Assembly (NCBI RefSeq): GCF_026340305.1
Contig: NZ_JAPEPI010000002.1
Coordinates: 1 to 64,000, forward strand
Direction of reading: 5' to 3'
DNA from: Streptomyces sp. NBC_01381
GTDB lineage: Bacteria > Actinomycetota > Actinomycetes > Streptomycetales > Streptomycetaceae
Length of the DNA stretch: 64,000 nt
Of this stretch, positions 34,827 through 43,115 are shown in pieces. The notes under the pieces are model-generated. The model saw nothing but the letters and a program-made list of their open reading frames with translations, was not told where the DNA came from and ran no database searches. Numbering within the stretch: position 1 is the stretch's first letter; every line of letters begins with the position of its first letter. Both the position numbers and the translations under genes were made by a program.

Positions 34827-34845
34827 CGCGGCGTACGCCCGAGCG

Positions 34846-35874
34846 CTAGTCCTGCTCGGGCACCCGCAGGAGCAGCGCCACGGCCGCCAGCGCCAGGACC
34901 GCGGTGGTCACCGCGGACAGCAGGGCGAGCGTGCCGAGCGTGCTGTCGAAGTACTGGCCGATGTCGCCTTCGACGGCGTACGAGTACAGGCCGCGCGCGT
35001 CCAGGTAGAGCGAGATGAAGGACAGCGCGATGGCCGTGCCGCGCGCCGCCGGGGAGTCCCTGAGCAGCAGGACGCCGACCAGGAGCGGTGCGACGACGTA
35101 CGAAACGCTGTGGAAGGAGTACGGCACCGATGTGCCGTACGAGGCGTCGACGACGGCACGGAAGAAGCCGTCGACCCCGGCATCGCGGCCCGGCAGTCCC
35201 ATGACGAAGACCTCGGGGCGCGTGAGCCGGTAGACGAGCCAGGCCCCGGCCACCAGACCGCCCAGGAGCACACAGACCCCGGCCGCCGTGATCTGCGGGC
35301 GCAGGCGCGGGCCTGGGCGGAAGGGCGGAGGCGGGCCGTAGCCGCCGTACGCGGGGTTCGTACCGTACGCGGCGTATGGCGGAGTGCTCCGGCGCCCCGC
35401 GCGGGCCATCTCGGCCAGGATCGCGATGCCGATGAACAGGCCCACCACCCGGAAGATGACGAGGAGTTGGCCGTTGCCGAGGCTGTCCATCATCTGCCGG
35501 TAGGGCTCCGAGACAGCGAGCCCCACGAGTTCCCGCAGGGACAGGCCGATCAGGATCACCGCGAGCAGCATCAGCGCGCCGCGCGCCACGCGGCGGCGGG
35601 CCAGCGCGATGCCGCCGAACACGAGCGCGGTCGCGATCAGCGCCCAGTCCTGCGGGGTCTGTGCCCAGGGGGTGAGCGGCGTCCGTGGGTCGTAGAGCGA
35701 CTTGAGGAAGTCCGTGCCGTCCGCGCCGCCCTGGTCGATCTCGTACCCGATGAAGCCGGCGGCGGCCGTGGCGTACAGCGCGACGGCGGCTCCCATCCGC
35801 AGATAGGCCGGTGCGGTGTCGGGGCCCGCGCGGCCCGGACTCCCTTGTCGTACGCCCTGGTTCAGCAGTGCCAT
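34846..35874 (-). CDS. Multi-pass membrane protein, unknown
   Basis: 342 residues, about eight hydrophobic segments in two halves. They are separated by a Pro/Gly/Tyr-rich linker (about residues 165-195, AAYGTNPAYGGYGPPPPF) that is probably cytoplasmic. No family recognised. Just downstream of the TetR gene on the same strand (28-base gap), so possibly in its operon. Shine-Dalgarno GGGGGACGGG is close to the ATG. Confidence 0.75.
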   Translation of the reverse strand: MALLNQGVRQGSPGRAGPDTAPAYLRMGAAVALYATAAAGFIGYEIDQGGADGTDFLKSLYDPRTPLTPWAQTPQDWALIATALVFGGIALARRRVARGALMLLAVILIGLSLRELVGLAVSEPYRQMMDSLGNGQLLVIFRVVGLFIGIAILAEMARAGRRSTPPYAAYGTNPAYGGYGPPPPFRPGPRLRPQITAAGVCVLLGGLVAGAWLVYRLTRPEVFVMGLPGRDAGVDGFFRAVVDASYGTSVPYSFHSVSYVVAPLLVGVLLLRDSPAARGTAIALSFISLYLDARGLYSYAVEGDIGQYFDSTLGTLALLSAVTTAVLALAAVALLLRVPEQD

Positions 35875-35902
35875 CCCGTCCCCCGTGATCGGCCCGGCAG
35901 TG

Positions 35903-36613
35903 TCAGGGGCGTCCCGCCTGCCCCAGGAGCCCGTCGATGACCGCTCCCAATTGTGTGGACACGTCGTAGTCCGCCGTCAGTTCCAGCCAGCGGTCGGCCA
36001 GTGCGGTCATGTGGGGCAGCTCATCGGCGTCCGCGTCCGTGATCATGTCGGGGAAGTGGCGCTTGCGGTCGGGTTCTTCGGCGCGGCGGGCCATCGCCTG
36101 ACGGAAGACCAGATCGCCGTACACGCAGTGCCAGATGGTGCGGTAGGCGGCGACGGCCTGGCCCGGCGTGAGTCCGAGCGTCATCGCCGAGCCGATGATC
36201 TCCTCGACCATCCACAGCGCGCCCTTGTCGGTGAGATCGCCGAGGCTCAGGACCTCGACCACCCAGGGCATGCCCGCCAGCGTGCCGTGCATGTGCACGG
36301 AGACCGCGAGCATCCGGTCGCGCGGGTCGTCGGGCAGCTCGGGGCGGGGGACCGAGTCGGCCGTGCCGGACAGGGTGAGCATCAGGAGCTCGTCCTTGTC
36401 GCGTACGTGGTGGTAGAGCGCCATCGGGGTCGTGCCGACCTCCTTGGCGACCCGGCGCATGCTGAGGGCGGCGACGCCTTCCTCCTGGAGGATGCGGCGC
36501 GCGATGCCGACGATCGTGTCGAGGTCGATGCGGCTGGGGCGGCCGCGTTTCTTCTTCTCTTCGGTCTTCTTCTCGGTCTTCTCTTCTGCCTTTTCAGCTG
36601 CCACGTGGCTCAT
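35903..36613 (-). CDS. TetR-family repressor
   Basis: 236 residues from ATG 36613. After a Lys/Glu-rich arm (AEEKTEKKTEEKKKRGRPSR) comes a TetR helix-turn-helix (GVAALSMRRVAKEVGTTPMA, ALYHHV) and a ligand domain with TetR C-terminal features. An earlier in-frame ATG at 36655 is possible and would start only about 12 bases after a minus-strand -10. Divergent from the MFS exporter with a perfect palindrome between them, so it very likely controls that exporter and itself. Confidence 0.9.
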   Translation of the reverse strand: MSHVAAEKAEEKTEKKTEEKKKRGRPSRIDLDTIVGIARRILQEEGVAALSMRRVAKEVGTTPMALYHHVRDKDELLMLTLSGTADSVPRPELPDDPRDRMLAVSVHMHGTLAGMPWVVEVLSLGDLTDKGALWMVEEIIGSAMTLGLTPGQAVAAYRTIWHCVYGDLVFRQAMARRAEEPDRKRHFPDMITDADADELPHMTALADRWLELTADYDVSTQLGAVIDGLLGQAGRP

Positions 36614-36668
36614 TGTCGCGCCTGCTGCCGTGTCCGGACTCGGTGGGCAGCGCATCCCGATTGATTTT

Positions 36669-36683
36669 CTATACGCGTATAGT
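36669..36683. promoter_or_regulatory. TetR operator overlapping the MFS -10
   Basis: CTATACGCGTATAG (36669-36682) is a perfect 14-bp palindrome. TATAGT (36678-36683) serves as the plus-strand -10; its mirror TATAGA serves the minus strand. A bound TetR dimer would block both promoters. Confidence 0.75.
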
Positions 36684-36696
36684 AATGTTCCTGGGC

Positions 36697-38187
36697 ATGG
36701 TGAAAACTGCTGACTCGACGTCCTCGCACCACCGTTGGCTGCTGCCGGTGCTGCTCACCGTGCAGTTCCTCGTCTCGCTCGACATGTCCGTCGTCAACAT
36801 CGCGCTTCCCGACATCGGCGACGACCTCGGCTTCGGAGCCGATTCACTGATCTGGGTGGTCAACGCCTACGCACTGGCCTTCGGCGGCCTCCTCATGCTC
36901 GGCGGGCGGCTCGCCGACCTGGTGGGGCGGCGGCGCACCCTGATCGCCGGCTTCGCGGTCTTCGGCGCCGCCAGCCTGGCGGGCGGTCTCGCCGGCACTC
37001 CGGGACAGCTCGTCGCGGCGCGGGCCGTGCAGGGCGCGGGCGCGGCGGCGCTCGCCCCCGTCGCCCTCGCGCTGATCACCGTCAACTACGAGGCGGGAGC
37101 CGCGCGTTCGCGGGCGCTCGGGCTCTGGGGAGCATCGGGCGCGCTCGGCGGTGCGGTCGGCGTGATGGCGGGCGGACTGCTCACGGACTGGGCCGGCTGG
37201 CGCTCCGTGATGCTGATCAACATCCCGGTGGTCCTTGCCGCGCTCCTCCTCTCGCGCGACGGCGTGCCCGCCGACCGGCGCACCGGGCCCGCGCCGCGCC
37301 TCGACGTGGTGGGGGCGCTGCTCGTCACGGCGGGCATGGCGGTGCTGGTCCTCGGCCTGGTGCGCACGGAGACGTACGCATGGGGATCCGGTACGACCCT
37401 GGGCACGCTGGGCGCGGCGGTGGTGCTGCTCGCCGCCTTCGCCGTCGTCGAGTCCCGCAAGCGGGATCCGCTGCTGCGGCTCGGCCTGCTCGCACACCGT
37501 CCGGTGCTCTCCGCGAACGCGTTCTCGCTCCTGATGGCGTCGGGCCAGTTCGCCGCCTTCTACTTCACCTCGCTCTACCTCCAGGAGGTGCTTTCGTACG
37601 GTCCGACGACGGCGGGGGCGGCCTTCCTGCCCTTCTGCGTGGGCGTCGTCGCCGGTTCGGTGATTTCGGCGCGGACCGTGGCGCGCTTCGGGGAGCGGGC
37701 GCTCCTGGTCACCGGCGGGCTGCTCGGGGCGGCGGGGCTCGCCTGGTTCGGGCTCACGGTGGGCGTCGACGGCACGTTCCTCAACTCCATCCTGGGGCCC
37801 TCGATGGTCGCGAGCGTGGGCATGGGCATGTGCTTCGTGCCGCTGGGCACGGCCGCGACGTCGGGTGTCGCCGCCGAGGAGACCGGCATGGCGGCGGGGC
37901 TGCTCAACAGCTCCCGGCAGCTGGGCGGCTCGCTGGGGCTCGCGGTCCTGGCCACGGTGGCGTCGGGGGTCACGGGGGAGGGGCGGGGGCCGGGCCCGCT
38001 CGTCGACGGGTACGCGGCGGCGTTCTGGGTCGCGGCGGCGCTCCTCGTCGCGGCCGCCCTTGCGACAGCCGTGCTGCATCGCGCGCCCGCACGGCTCCGA
38101 CCTGCGCAGACGTATGCCCAGGAAGAAACTTCGAAGAATCTCGTCGACGATGTCGATCCGGGCGTCTCCCGTTCGACGCATGGGTGA
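36697..38187 (+). CDS. MFS drug exporter, DHA2 (14-helix) type
   Basis: Proton-driven exporter. 496 residues from ATG 36697 (MVKTADSTSSHH); an ATG at 36685 is one base after the -10 and cannot be transcribed from it. Motifs: LDMSVVNIALPDIG (helix 1), LGGRLADLVGRRRT (motif A), and about 14 helices. Substrate unknown. The C-terminal tail codes over an ECF-type promoter at 38151-38177. Confidence 0.92.
   Translation: MVKTADSTSSHHRWLLPVLLTVQFLVSLDMSVVNIALPDIGDDLGFGADSLIWVVNAYALAFGGLLMLGGRLADLVGRRRTLIAGFAVFGAASLAGGLAGTPGQLVAARAVQGAGAAALAPVALALITVNYEAGAARSRALGLWGASGALGGAVGVMAGGLLTDWAGWRSVMLINIPVVLAALLLSRDGVPADRRTGPAPRLDVVGALLVTAGMAVLVLGLVRTETYAWGSGTTLGTLGAAVVLLAAFAVVESRKRDPLLRLGLLAHRPVLSANAFSLLMASGQFAAFYFTSLYLQEVLSYGPTTAGAAFLPFCVGVVAGSVISARTVARFGERALLVTGGLLGAAGLAWFGLTVGVDGTFLNSILGPSMVASVGMGMCFVPLGTAATSGVAAEETGMAAGLLNSSRQLGGSLGLAVLATVASGVTGEGRGPGPLVDGYAAAFWVAAALLVAAALATAVLHRAPARLRPAQTYAQEETSKNLVDDVDPGVSRSTHG
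38151..38177 (+). promoter_or_regulatory. ECF42-type promoter inside the MFS gene end
   Basis: TGTCGA (38151-38156), 17 bases, CGAC (38174-38177). This fits the TGTCGA / CG[A/T]C promoter described for ECF42 sigma factors, as I recall the S. venezuelae work. It sits about 56 bases before the DGPF gene and overlaps the last codons of the exporter gene. Confidence 0.6.
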
Positions 38188-38232
38188 GAGGCGGGAAGAA
38201 GCCCCGCCCACGCACCGAATGGAGAACCGGTC

Positions 38233-38589
38233 ATGCCGCGCTACCTGACGATGATCCGCATCGACGAGAAGAACTCTCCCGAGGGCGGCCCGAGCCCCGA
38301 GATGGGGCAGCGCATGGGCGAGCTGCTCGAAGAGATCACCAAGGCGGGCGTCATGCTCGACACCGCCGGCCTCACGCCGACGTCCGAGGCCTCCCGGGTG
38401 CACTGGGAGGGCGGCCGACTCTCCGTCACGGACGGGCCGTTCACCGAGGCCAAGGAGGTCGTCGGCGGCTACTCGATCTCCCAGTGCAAGGACAAGGCCG
38501 AGGCGATCGAGTGGGCCAGCCGCTTCCTGAAGATCCACGACGAGGAGTGGACGGTCACGGCGGAGGTGCGGGAGATCATGGAGGGCTGA
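38233..38589 (+). CDS. DGPF (YCII-related) domain protein
   Basis: 118 residues with the diagnostic DGPF in SVTDGPFTEAKEVVGGYSI and the N-terminal YLTMIRIDE. Proteins of this family are co-encoded with ECF42 sigma factors; biochemical role unknown. Shine-Dalgarno GGAGAA. The sigma gene follows after 53 bases. Usually one to three DGPF genes accompany such a sigma factor; here there is one. Confidence 0.9.
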   Translation: MPRYLTMIRIDEKNSPEGGPSPEMGQRMGELLEEITKAGVMLDTAGLTPTSEASRVHWEGGRLSVTDGPFTEAKEVVGGYSISQCKDKAEAIEWASRFLKIHDEEWTVTAEVREIMEG

Positions 38590-38642
38590 GTCTTTGCGGT
38601 GCTCCGCGTCTTTGCGGTGTCTGGCGCAGGGTGCTCTGATGG

Positions 38643-39947
38643 GTGGCCGTGACGGCCCACTCTTCTGAGCACCCTCGCCCTTCTGAGCACCCTCGCCCGG
38701 ACGCCTCCCGCGGCGCCATCGACACCGTCTTCCGGATCGAGTCGCCGCGCGTCGTCGCCGGTGTCGCGCGGATCGTGCGCGACGTGGGCATCGCGGAGGA
38801 ACTGGCCCAGGACGCGCTGGTCGCCGCGCTCGAACAGTGGCCGGCGGCCGGCGTCCCCGACAACCCCGGCGCCTGGCTGATGACCACGGCCAAGCGGCGC
38901 GCCATCGACCTCGTACGCCGCAGGGAGCGCTACGCGCTCAAGCTGGCCGAGATGGGCCGCGACCTGGAGGCGGCGCCGCCGTCCGCCGACGACCCGGCCG
39001 ACGCCGACCCCGACGACATCGACGACGACCTGTTGCGCCTCGTCTTCACCGCCTGCCACCCGGTGCTCTCCGCCGAGGCCCGTATCGCGCTGACGCTGCG
39101 GCTGCTCGGCGGTCTGACGACGGCGGAGATCGCCCGCGCGATGCTGGTACCCGAGCCGACGGTGGCCCAGCGCGTGGTGCGCGCGAAACGCACCCTCGCC
39201 GCCAAGGGCGTGCCCTTCGAAGTTCCGTACGGTCCCGACCGCGAGGCCCGCCTCGGATCGGTCCTGGAGGTCATCTACCTCATCTTCAACGAGGGGTACG
39301 CGGCCACGGAGGGCGACGACTGGCTGCGTCCTTCCCTCTGCGAGGACGCGCTGCGTCTGGCCCGCGTGCTGTCCGGTCTGATGCCGAAGGAGCCCGAAGT
39401 GCACGGCCTGGCGGCGCTGTTGGAGCTGCAGGCCTCGCGCGCCGGTGCGCGGACGGGTCCTGCGGGCGAGCCTGTCCTGCTGGCGGAACAGAACCGGCGC
39501 CGGTGGAACCAGGCGCTGATCCGGCGCGGCTTCGCGGCGCTCGCGCGGGCGCGGGCGGTTTCCTCGGCGGCTCCCGGGCCGTACGCCCTGCAGGCCGCGA
39601 TCGCCGCGAACCACGCGAACGCGGCTTCGTACGAGGAGACGGACTGGGCCCAGATCGCCGCCCTGTACGCCCTGTTGGCCGAGCGGGCGCCCTCGCCGGT
39701 GGTCGAACTGAACCGCGCGGTGGCGGTCTCGATGGCCTCCGGCCCGTCGGAGGCGCTGCCCCTGGTGGACGCGCTGGCCTCCGAACCGGCCCTGAGGGGT
39801 TACCACTTGCTGCCGAGCGTGCGGGGAGATCTGCTGCTGCGGCTCGGTCGCCGGGCGGAGGCGCGGGCGGAGTTCGAGCGGGCGGCGGGGCTTGCGCGGA
39901 ATGCGCGGGAGCGGGAGCTGTTGCTGGGGCGGGCGGCCGACTGCTGA
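38643..39947 (+). CDS. ECF42-type sigma factor with TPR-like C-terminal extension
   Basis: 434 residues, far longer than a plain ECF sigma (about 190). Sigma2 (VAGVARIVRDVGIAEELAQD, WLMTTAKRRAIDLVRR), sigma4 (ALTLRLLGGLTTAEIARAML, VAQRVVRAKRTLA), then about 240 residues of helical repeats ending LGRRAEARAEFERAAGLARN. In the ECF42 group this extension is needed for activity (family knowledge). GTG start assumed; a GTG at 38649 is also possible. The N-terminus holds a duplicated SEHPRP. No anti-sigma gene is adjacent. Confidence 0.9.
   Translation: MAVTAHSSEHPRPSEHPRPDASRGAIDTVFRIESPRVVAGVARIVRDVGIAEELAQDALVAALEQWPAAGVPDNPGAWLMTTAKRRAIDLVRRRERYALKLAEMGRDLEAAPPSADDPADADPDDIDDDLLRLVFTACHPVLSAEARIALTLRLLGGLTTAEIARAMLVPEPTVAQRVVRAKRTLAAKGVPFEVPYGPDREARLGSVLEVIYLIFNEGYAATEGDDWLRPSLCEDALRLARVLSGLMPKEPEVHGLAALLELQASRAGARTGPAGEPVLLAEQNRRRWNQALIRRGFAALARARAVSSAAPGPYALQAAIAANHANAASYEETDWAQIAALYALLAERAPSPVVELNRAVAVSMASGPSEALPLVDALASEPALRGYHLLPSVRGDLLLRLGRRAEARAEFERAAGLARNARERELLLGRAADC
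38663..38698. repeat. 18-bp tandem duplication in the sigma gene
   Basis: TTCTGAGCACCCTCGCCC occurs twice in direct succession (38663-38680, 38681-38698), adding six residues (SEHPRP) in frame at the sigma N-terminus. Confidence 0.9.
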
Positions 39948-39952
39948 GGTCC

Positions 39953-41164
39953 TTATGGGACTGGATGCCCGATCAGCATCGCCGGCGCCCCACCCACCCG
40001 CGTGAGGAAAACCGTCGCCGAGTTCTTGCCCTGCGGCTTCACCTTCCGTCGCAGCTCCTCCGGCTCCACCGCCGACCCCCGCTTCTTCACCGTCAGGATC
40101 CCGACCTCGCGCTCCCTCAGCACCGCCTTCAACTTCTTCACCCCAAAGGGGAGTTGATCGGTGATCTCGTACGCCACCGCGTAAGGCGTCTCGTGCAGCG
40201 AGTCCGACGTGACGTACGCGATCGTCTCGTCGATCAGACCGCCCTCGACCCGCGCGGCCACCTCCGCCACCAGATGCGCACGGATGACGGCGCCGTCCGG
40301 CTCGTACAGATAGCGCCCCACCGCCCGCACCTCCGGATCCGGCAGCATCGCGTCGAGCGAGGACCACAGCGAGGCTCCCGACGGCAGCAGCGTCGCGCGG
40401 TGCGAGGCGGGGGAGTCGGTGCCGAACCACAGCACGGCCTCCTTCACGTCCCCGCCGTCCGAGATCCACTCCGCAGCGGCATCGTCCGGCACCGCCTCGT
40501 GCGGAATCCCGGGAGCGATCTTCAGCGCCGCGTGCGGCGCCTTGCGGGCGGCCTCGATCGCCCAGGAGAGGGGCGGCGAGTAGGCCTCGGGATCGAAGAT
40601 GCGGCCCCTGCCCCCGCGTCGCGCCGGGTCCACGAAGACAGCGTCGTACGCCGAAGTGTCGACCTCGGTGACATCTGCCTCGCGCACCTCGATCAACTCC
40701 GCGAGCCCCAGCGCCTCCGCGTTCGCGCGCGCCACCGCGCAGGTCAGCGGGTCGCGGTCGACGGCGAGGACGGCGATCCCGGCCCGCGCGAGCGCGATCG
40801 CGTCGCCGCCGATGCCGCAGCAGAGGTCGGCCACGCTGCGTACGCCGAGCGCCTTGAAGCTCTCGGCGCGGTGCACGGCCACGCTCGTGCGCGTCGCCTG
40901 CTCGACGCCGTTCGGCGTGAAGAACATCCGCCCCGCGTCCTCGGCGCCGAACTTCGCCACCGCCCGCCGCCGCAGCCGCGCCTGCGCGAGGACCGCCGTG
41001 ACCAGTTCCGCCGGGTGCTCGCGGCGCAGCCGGGTGGCGACGGCCAGCTCCCGCGCGGGCTCGGCCTCCCGCACCTCGTCGAGATCGAGCAGGGACCGGC
41101 CCTCGGGGGTGAGCAGCGCGGAGAAGGAGGCCAGGGCGTGGTCGAGGTCGTTCACCCGGCCCAT
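39953..41164 (-). CDS. Class I SAM methyltransferase with THUMP-like domain
   Basis: 403 residues. The methyltransferase core is SVADLCCGIGGDAIALARAG (motif I), LAVDRDPLTCAVARANAEAL (motif II) and YDAVFVDPARR, an N6-adenine-like DPAR motif. The C-terminal 90 residues resemble the THUMP-like domain (GVKKLKAVLREREVGILTVK, KKRGSAVEPEELRRK). An RNA or ribosomal target is likely but unproven. Convergent with the sigma gene, 5 bases apart. Confidence 0.85.
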   Translation of the reverse strand: MGRVNDLDHALASFSALLTPEGRSLLDLDEVREAEPARELAVATRLRREHPAELVTAVLAQARLRRRAVAKFGAEDAGRMFFTPNGVEQATRTSVAVHRAESFKALGVRSVADLCCGIGGDAIALARAGIAVLAVDRDPLTCAVARANAEALGLAELIEVREADVTEVDTSAYDAVFVDPARRGGRGRIFDPEAYSPPLSWAIEAARKAPHAALKIAPGIPHEAVPDDAAAEWISDGGDVKEAVLWFGTDSPASHRATLLPSGASLWSSLDAMLPDPEVRAVGRYLYEPDGAVIRAHLVAEVAARVEGGLIDETIAYVTSDSLHETPYAVAYEITDQLPFGVKKLKAVLREREVGILTVKKRGSAVEPEELRRKVKPQGKNSATVFLTRVGGAPAMLIGHPVP

Positions 41165-41246
41165 TGTGGGCCAGTCGGTGGATGGTGCGCGCGCGGCGGC
41201 GGTGTCGGCCCCTCATCAGGGCCGTGAGCTGCAAAGATCCGGCGCC

Positions 41247-42182
41247 ATGCAACTAGTACGACAAAACGATCAATACGGCAGAAGGCGGAAGCGACGGAAG
41301 GGTCGGACGCGGGTCACCGCGGCTGCCCTCACCGCCGCCGCGATCGCCCCCGGCTGTGCCGTCGGAGGCGAGTCGGACGGCGTGAAGCCCGCCCCCGGCC
41401 AGCAGCGCCTCGACGCCCCGCCGGCCCGCGCCCTCGACTCCTACGCCCACAAGCTCCGCGTGGCCCAGGTCGCCCGCGCCGCCGCCGCGAAACGCTGGGG
41501 CCTGGCGAAGACCCCGCTGGCCGCTCCCGCGGCCCCCGCCAAGAAGCCGCGGATCACCACCCGCAAGGGTTTCGAGGTCAAGGGCCAGGCGGGCCTGCCG
41601 CCGGTCTTCACGACCATCCCGACCAAGAAGAAGATCGTCTTCCTGACCATCGACGACGGCGCCGAGAAGGACCCGGCGCTGCTGAAGATGATGACCCAGC
41701 TGAAGATCCCGTACACCGCGTTCCTCAGCGACTATCTGGTCAAGGAGGACTACGGCTACTTCAAGAAGATGCAGTCCCGCGGTGTCTCCCTGAACAACCA
41801 CACCCTCAACCACCGCTATATGCCGGGACTTTCGTACGCGGGCCAGCGCCGCGAGATCTGCGGCATGCAGGACACCATCAAGAAGCGGTACGGCAAACGG
41901 CCCGAGCTCTTCCGCCCGCCGTACGGCAACTACAACGTGGACACGCTGCGCGCCGCCAAGTCCTGCGGCATCAAGGCGGTGCCGCTGTGGGCGTCGGAGG
42001 CCTTCGTCGACCGCATGGAGTGGCGCGAGTGGGACAAGGACCTGCACCCCGGCGACATCATCCTCACGCACTTCAGGGGGCGCGAGCACTGGAAGGGCAC
42101 CATGCCCGACATGATCCGCAAGGTCATGAAGACGGTCACGGACAAGGGGTACGCGGTGGCCAGACTCGAGGACTACCTGTGA
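41247..42182 (+). CDS. Secreted polysaccharide deacetylase (NodB family)
   Basis: 311 residues from ATG 41247. A very basic n-region (RRRKRRKGRTR) and a hydrophobic stretch ending APGC suggest export, possibly as a lipoprotein. NodB motifs: TIDDG (motif 1, Phe replaced by Ile), NHTLNHR (metal His pair), RPPYGN (motif 3), and ILTHFRG near the end. Likely acts on wall GlcNAc or MurNAc. The frame is open upstream, but that stretch overlaps the opposing methyltransferase gene. The stop overlaps the next GTG. Confidence 0.88.
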   Translation: MQLVRQNDQYGRRRKRRKGRTRVTAAALTAAAIAPGCAVGGESDGVKPAPGQQRLDAPPARALDSYAHKLRVAQVARAAAAKRWGLAKTPLAAPAAPAKKPRITTRKGFEVKGQAGLPPVFTTIPTKKKIVFLTIDDGAEKDPALLKMMTQLKIPYTAFLSDYLVKEDYGYFKKMQSRGVSLNNHTLNHRYMPGLSYAGQRREICGMQDTIKKRYGKRPELFRPPYGNYNVDTLRAAKSCGIKAVPLWASEAFVDRMEWREWDKDLHPGDIILTHFRGREHWKGTMPDMIRKVMKTVTDKGYAVARLEDYL

Positions 42183-42505
42183 CCGGGCGGGCGCGGCGAT
42201 TCCTTGCCGGAGCCCTCGCGGCAGGCGTCCTCGCGCCCGCACTTCTCACGGGCTGCGCCCAGTCGGTGGACCCGATCGAGAGGCTGGGCCGGAAGGCTGC
42301 GGAGAAGATGCCGCAGAAGAAGCCGCCTCCCGGCTGTGGGCAGGCGTTCCGCAGGGCGGAACGGGTGGGCACAGCCGCACCCGCCGGCCCACCGAAATCG
42401 CAGGGGCAGAGGGCAACGGACACGGAACCCCCCACCACGGAGAAACGTTGCCCCGAGGGGCCCGGGGCATCCCCCGCACCTCCAGAAGGCACCCCCCACC
42501 GCTAA
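42179..42505 (+). CDS. Small lipoprotein coupled to the deacetylase
   Basis: 108 residues from GTG 42179, sharing GTGA with the deacetylase stop. Signal RARRFLAGALAAGVLAPALL, then lipobox LLTGC. The mature part is short, with Pro/Lys-rich segments, two more Cys (PPPGCGQ, EKRCPE) and a disordered tail. Unknown family; possibly a partner or localiser of the deacetylase, inferred only from coupling. Confidence 0.7.
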   Translation: MTGRARRFLAGALAAGVLAPALLTGCAQSVDPIERLGRKAAEKMPQKKPPPGCGQAFRRAERVGTAAPAGPPKSQGQRATDTEPPTTEKRCPEGPGASPAPPEGTPHR

Positions 42506-42520
42506 GACCCGCGTCAGCAA

Positions 42521-42547
42521 TTGGCACTCCGCTTGACCGAGTGCTAA
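42521..42547. promoter_or_regulatory. CIRCE operator 1 (HrcA)
   Basis: TTGGCACTC, 9-base spacer, GAGTGCTAA: the HrcA-binding inverted repeat with one mismatch between arms. It overlaps the groES -35 box. Confidence 0.93.
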
Positions 42548-42562
42548 TCCCCGTCCTAGTCT
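42533..42562 (+). promoter_or_regulatory. groES-groEL1 promoter
   Basis: TTGACC (42533-42538), 18-base spacer, TAGTCT (42557-42562). The -35 lies within CIRCE 1; transcription would start at the edge of CIRCE 2. Confidence 0.8.
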
Positions 42563-42567
42563 CAGCT

Positions 42568-42594
42568 CTGGCACTCCCCACTGGAGAGTGCCAA
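42568..42594. promoter_or_regulatory. CIRCE operator 2 (HrcA)
   Basis: CTGGCACTC, 9-base spacer, GAGTGCCAA. Located at the transcription start, so it would also be present in the mRNA leader. Confidence 0.92.
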
Positions 42595-42690
42595 TAGCGA
42601 CGGGCAGGTCCGGCACCCGCGACGACGGATCCACCTGGTCGCCACTTCAGACTGTTAACCCCGTAGATCTCCGAAGGGGGAGACCGGATC

Positions 42691-42999
42691 GTGACGACCG
42701 CCAGCTCCAAGGTTGCCATCAAGCCGCTCGAGGACCGCATTGTGGTCCAGCCGCTCGACGCCGAGCAGACCACGGCCTCGGGCCTGGTCATTCCGGACAC
42801 CGCGAAGGAGAAGCCCCAGGAGGGTGCTGTCCTCGCCGTGGGCCCGGGCCGCTTCGAGAACGGCGAGCGCCTGCCGCTCGACGTCAAGGTCGGCGACGTC
42901 GTGCTGTACAGCAAGTACGGCGGCACCGAGGTGAAGTACAACGGCGACGAGTACCTCGTCCTCTCGGCTCGCGACGTGCTCGCGATCGTCGAGAAGTAA
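42691..42999 (+). CDS. groES: Co-chaperonin GroES
   Basis: Lid of the GroEL folding chamber. 102 residues, GTG start after AAGGGGGAG. Mobile-loop region TTASGLVIPDTAKEKPQ, start KVAIKPLEDRIVVQPL, dome loop present. First gene of the heat-shock operon controlled by two CIRCE elements. Confidence 0.98.
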   Translation: MTTASSKVAIKPLEDRIVVQPLDAEQTTASGLVIPDTAKEKPQEGAVLAVGPGRFENGERLPLDVKVGDVVLYSKYGGTEVKYNGDEYLVLSARDVLAIVEK

Positions 43000-43115
43000 T
43001 TCACCCGAAGCAGAACATTGCTTTGAGCTGCGCCCCTGGTCACCCCGCTGATTGCCGGGCGGCAAGGGGCGCAGTTCGTTCAATCCCGAGTTTTCGAGAG
43101 GGCTGAACCGCTCCC

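Noticed and set aside
38469..41252. Minus-strand open frame of 927 codons over the sigma and methyltransferase genes
   Set aside because: Low-complexity shadow of well-supported genes; no start signal or motif.
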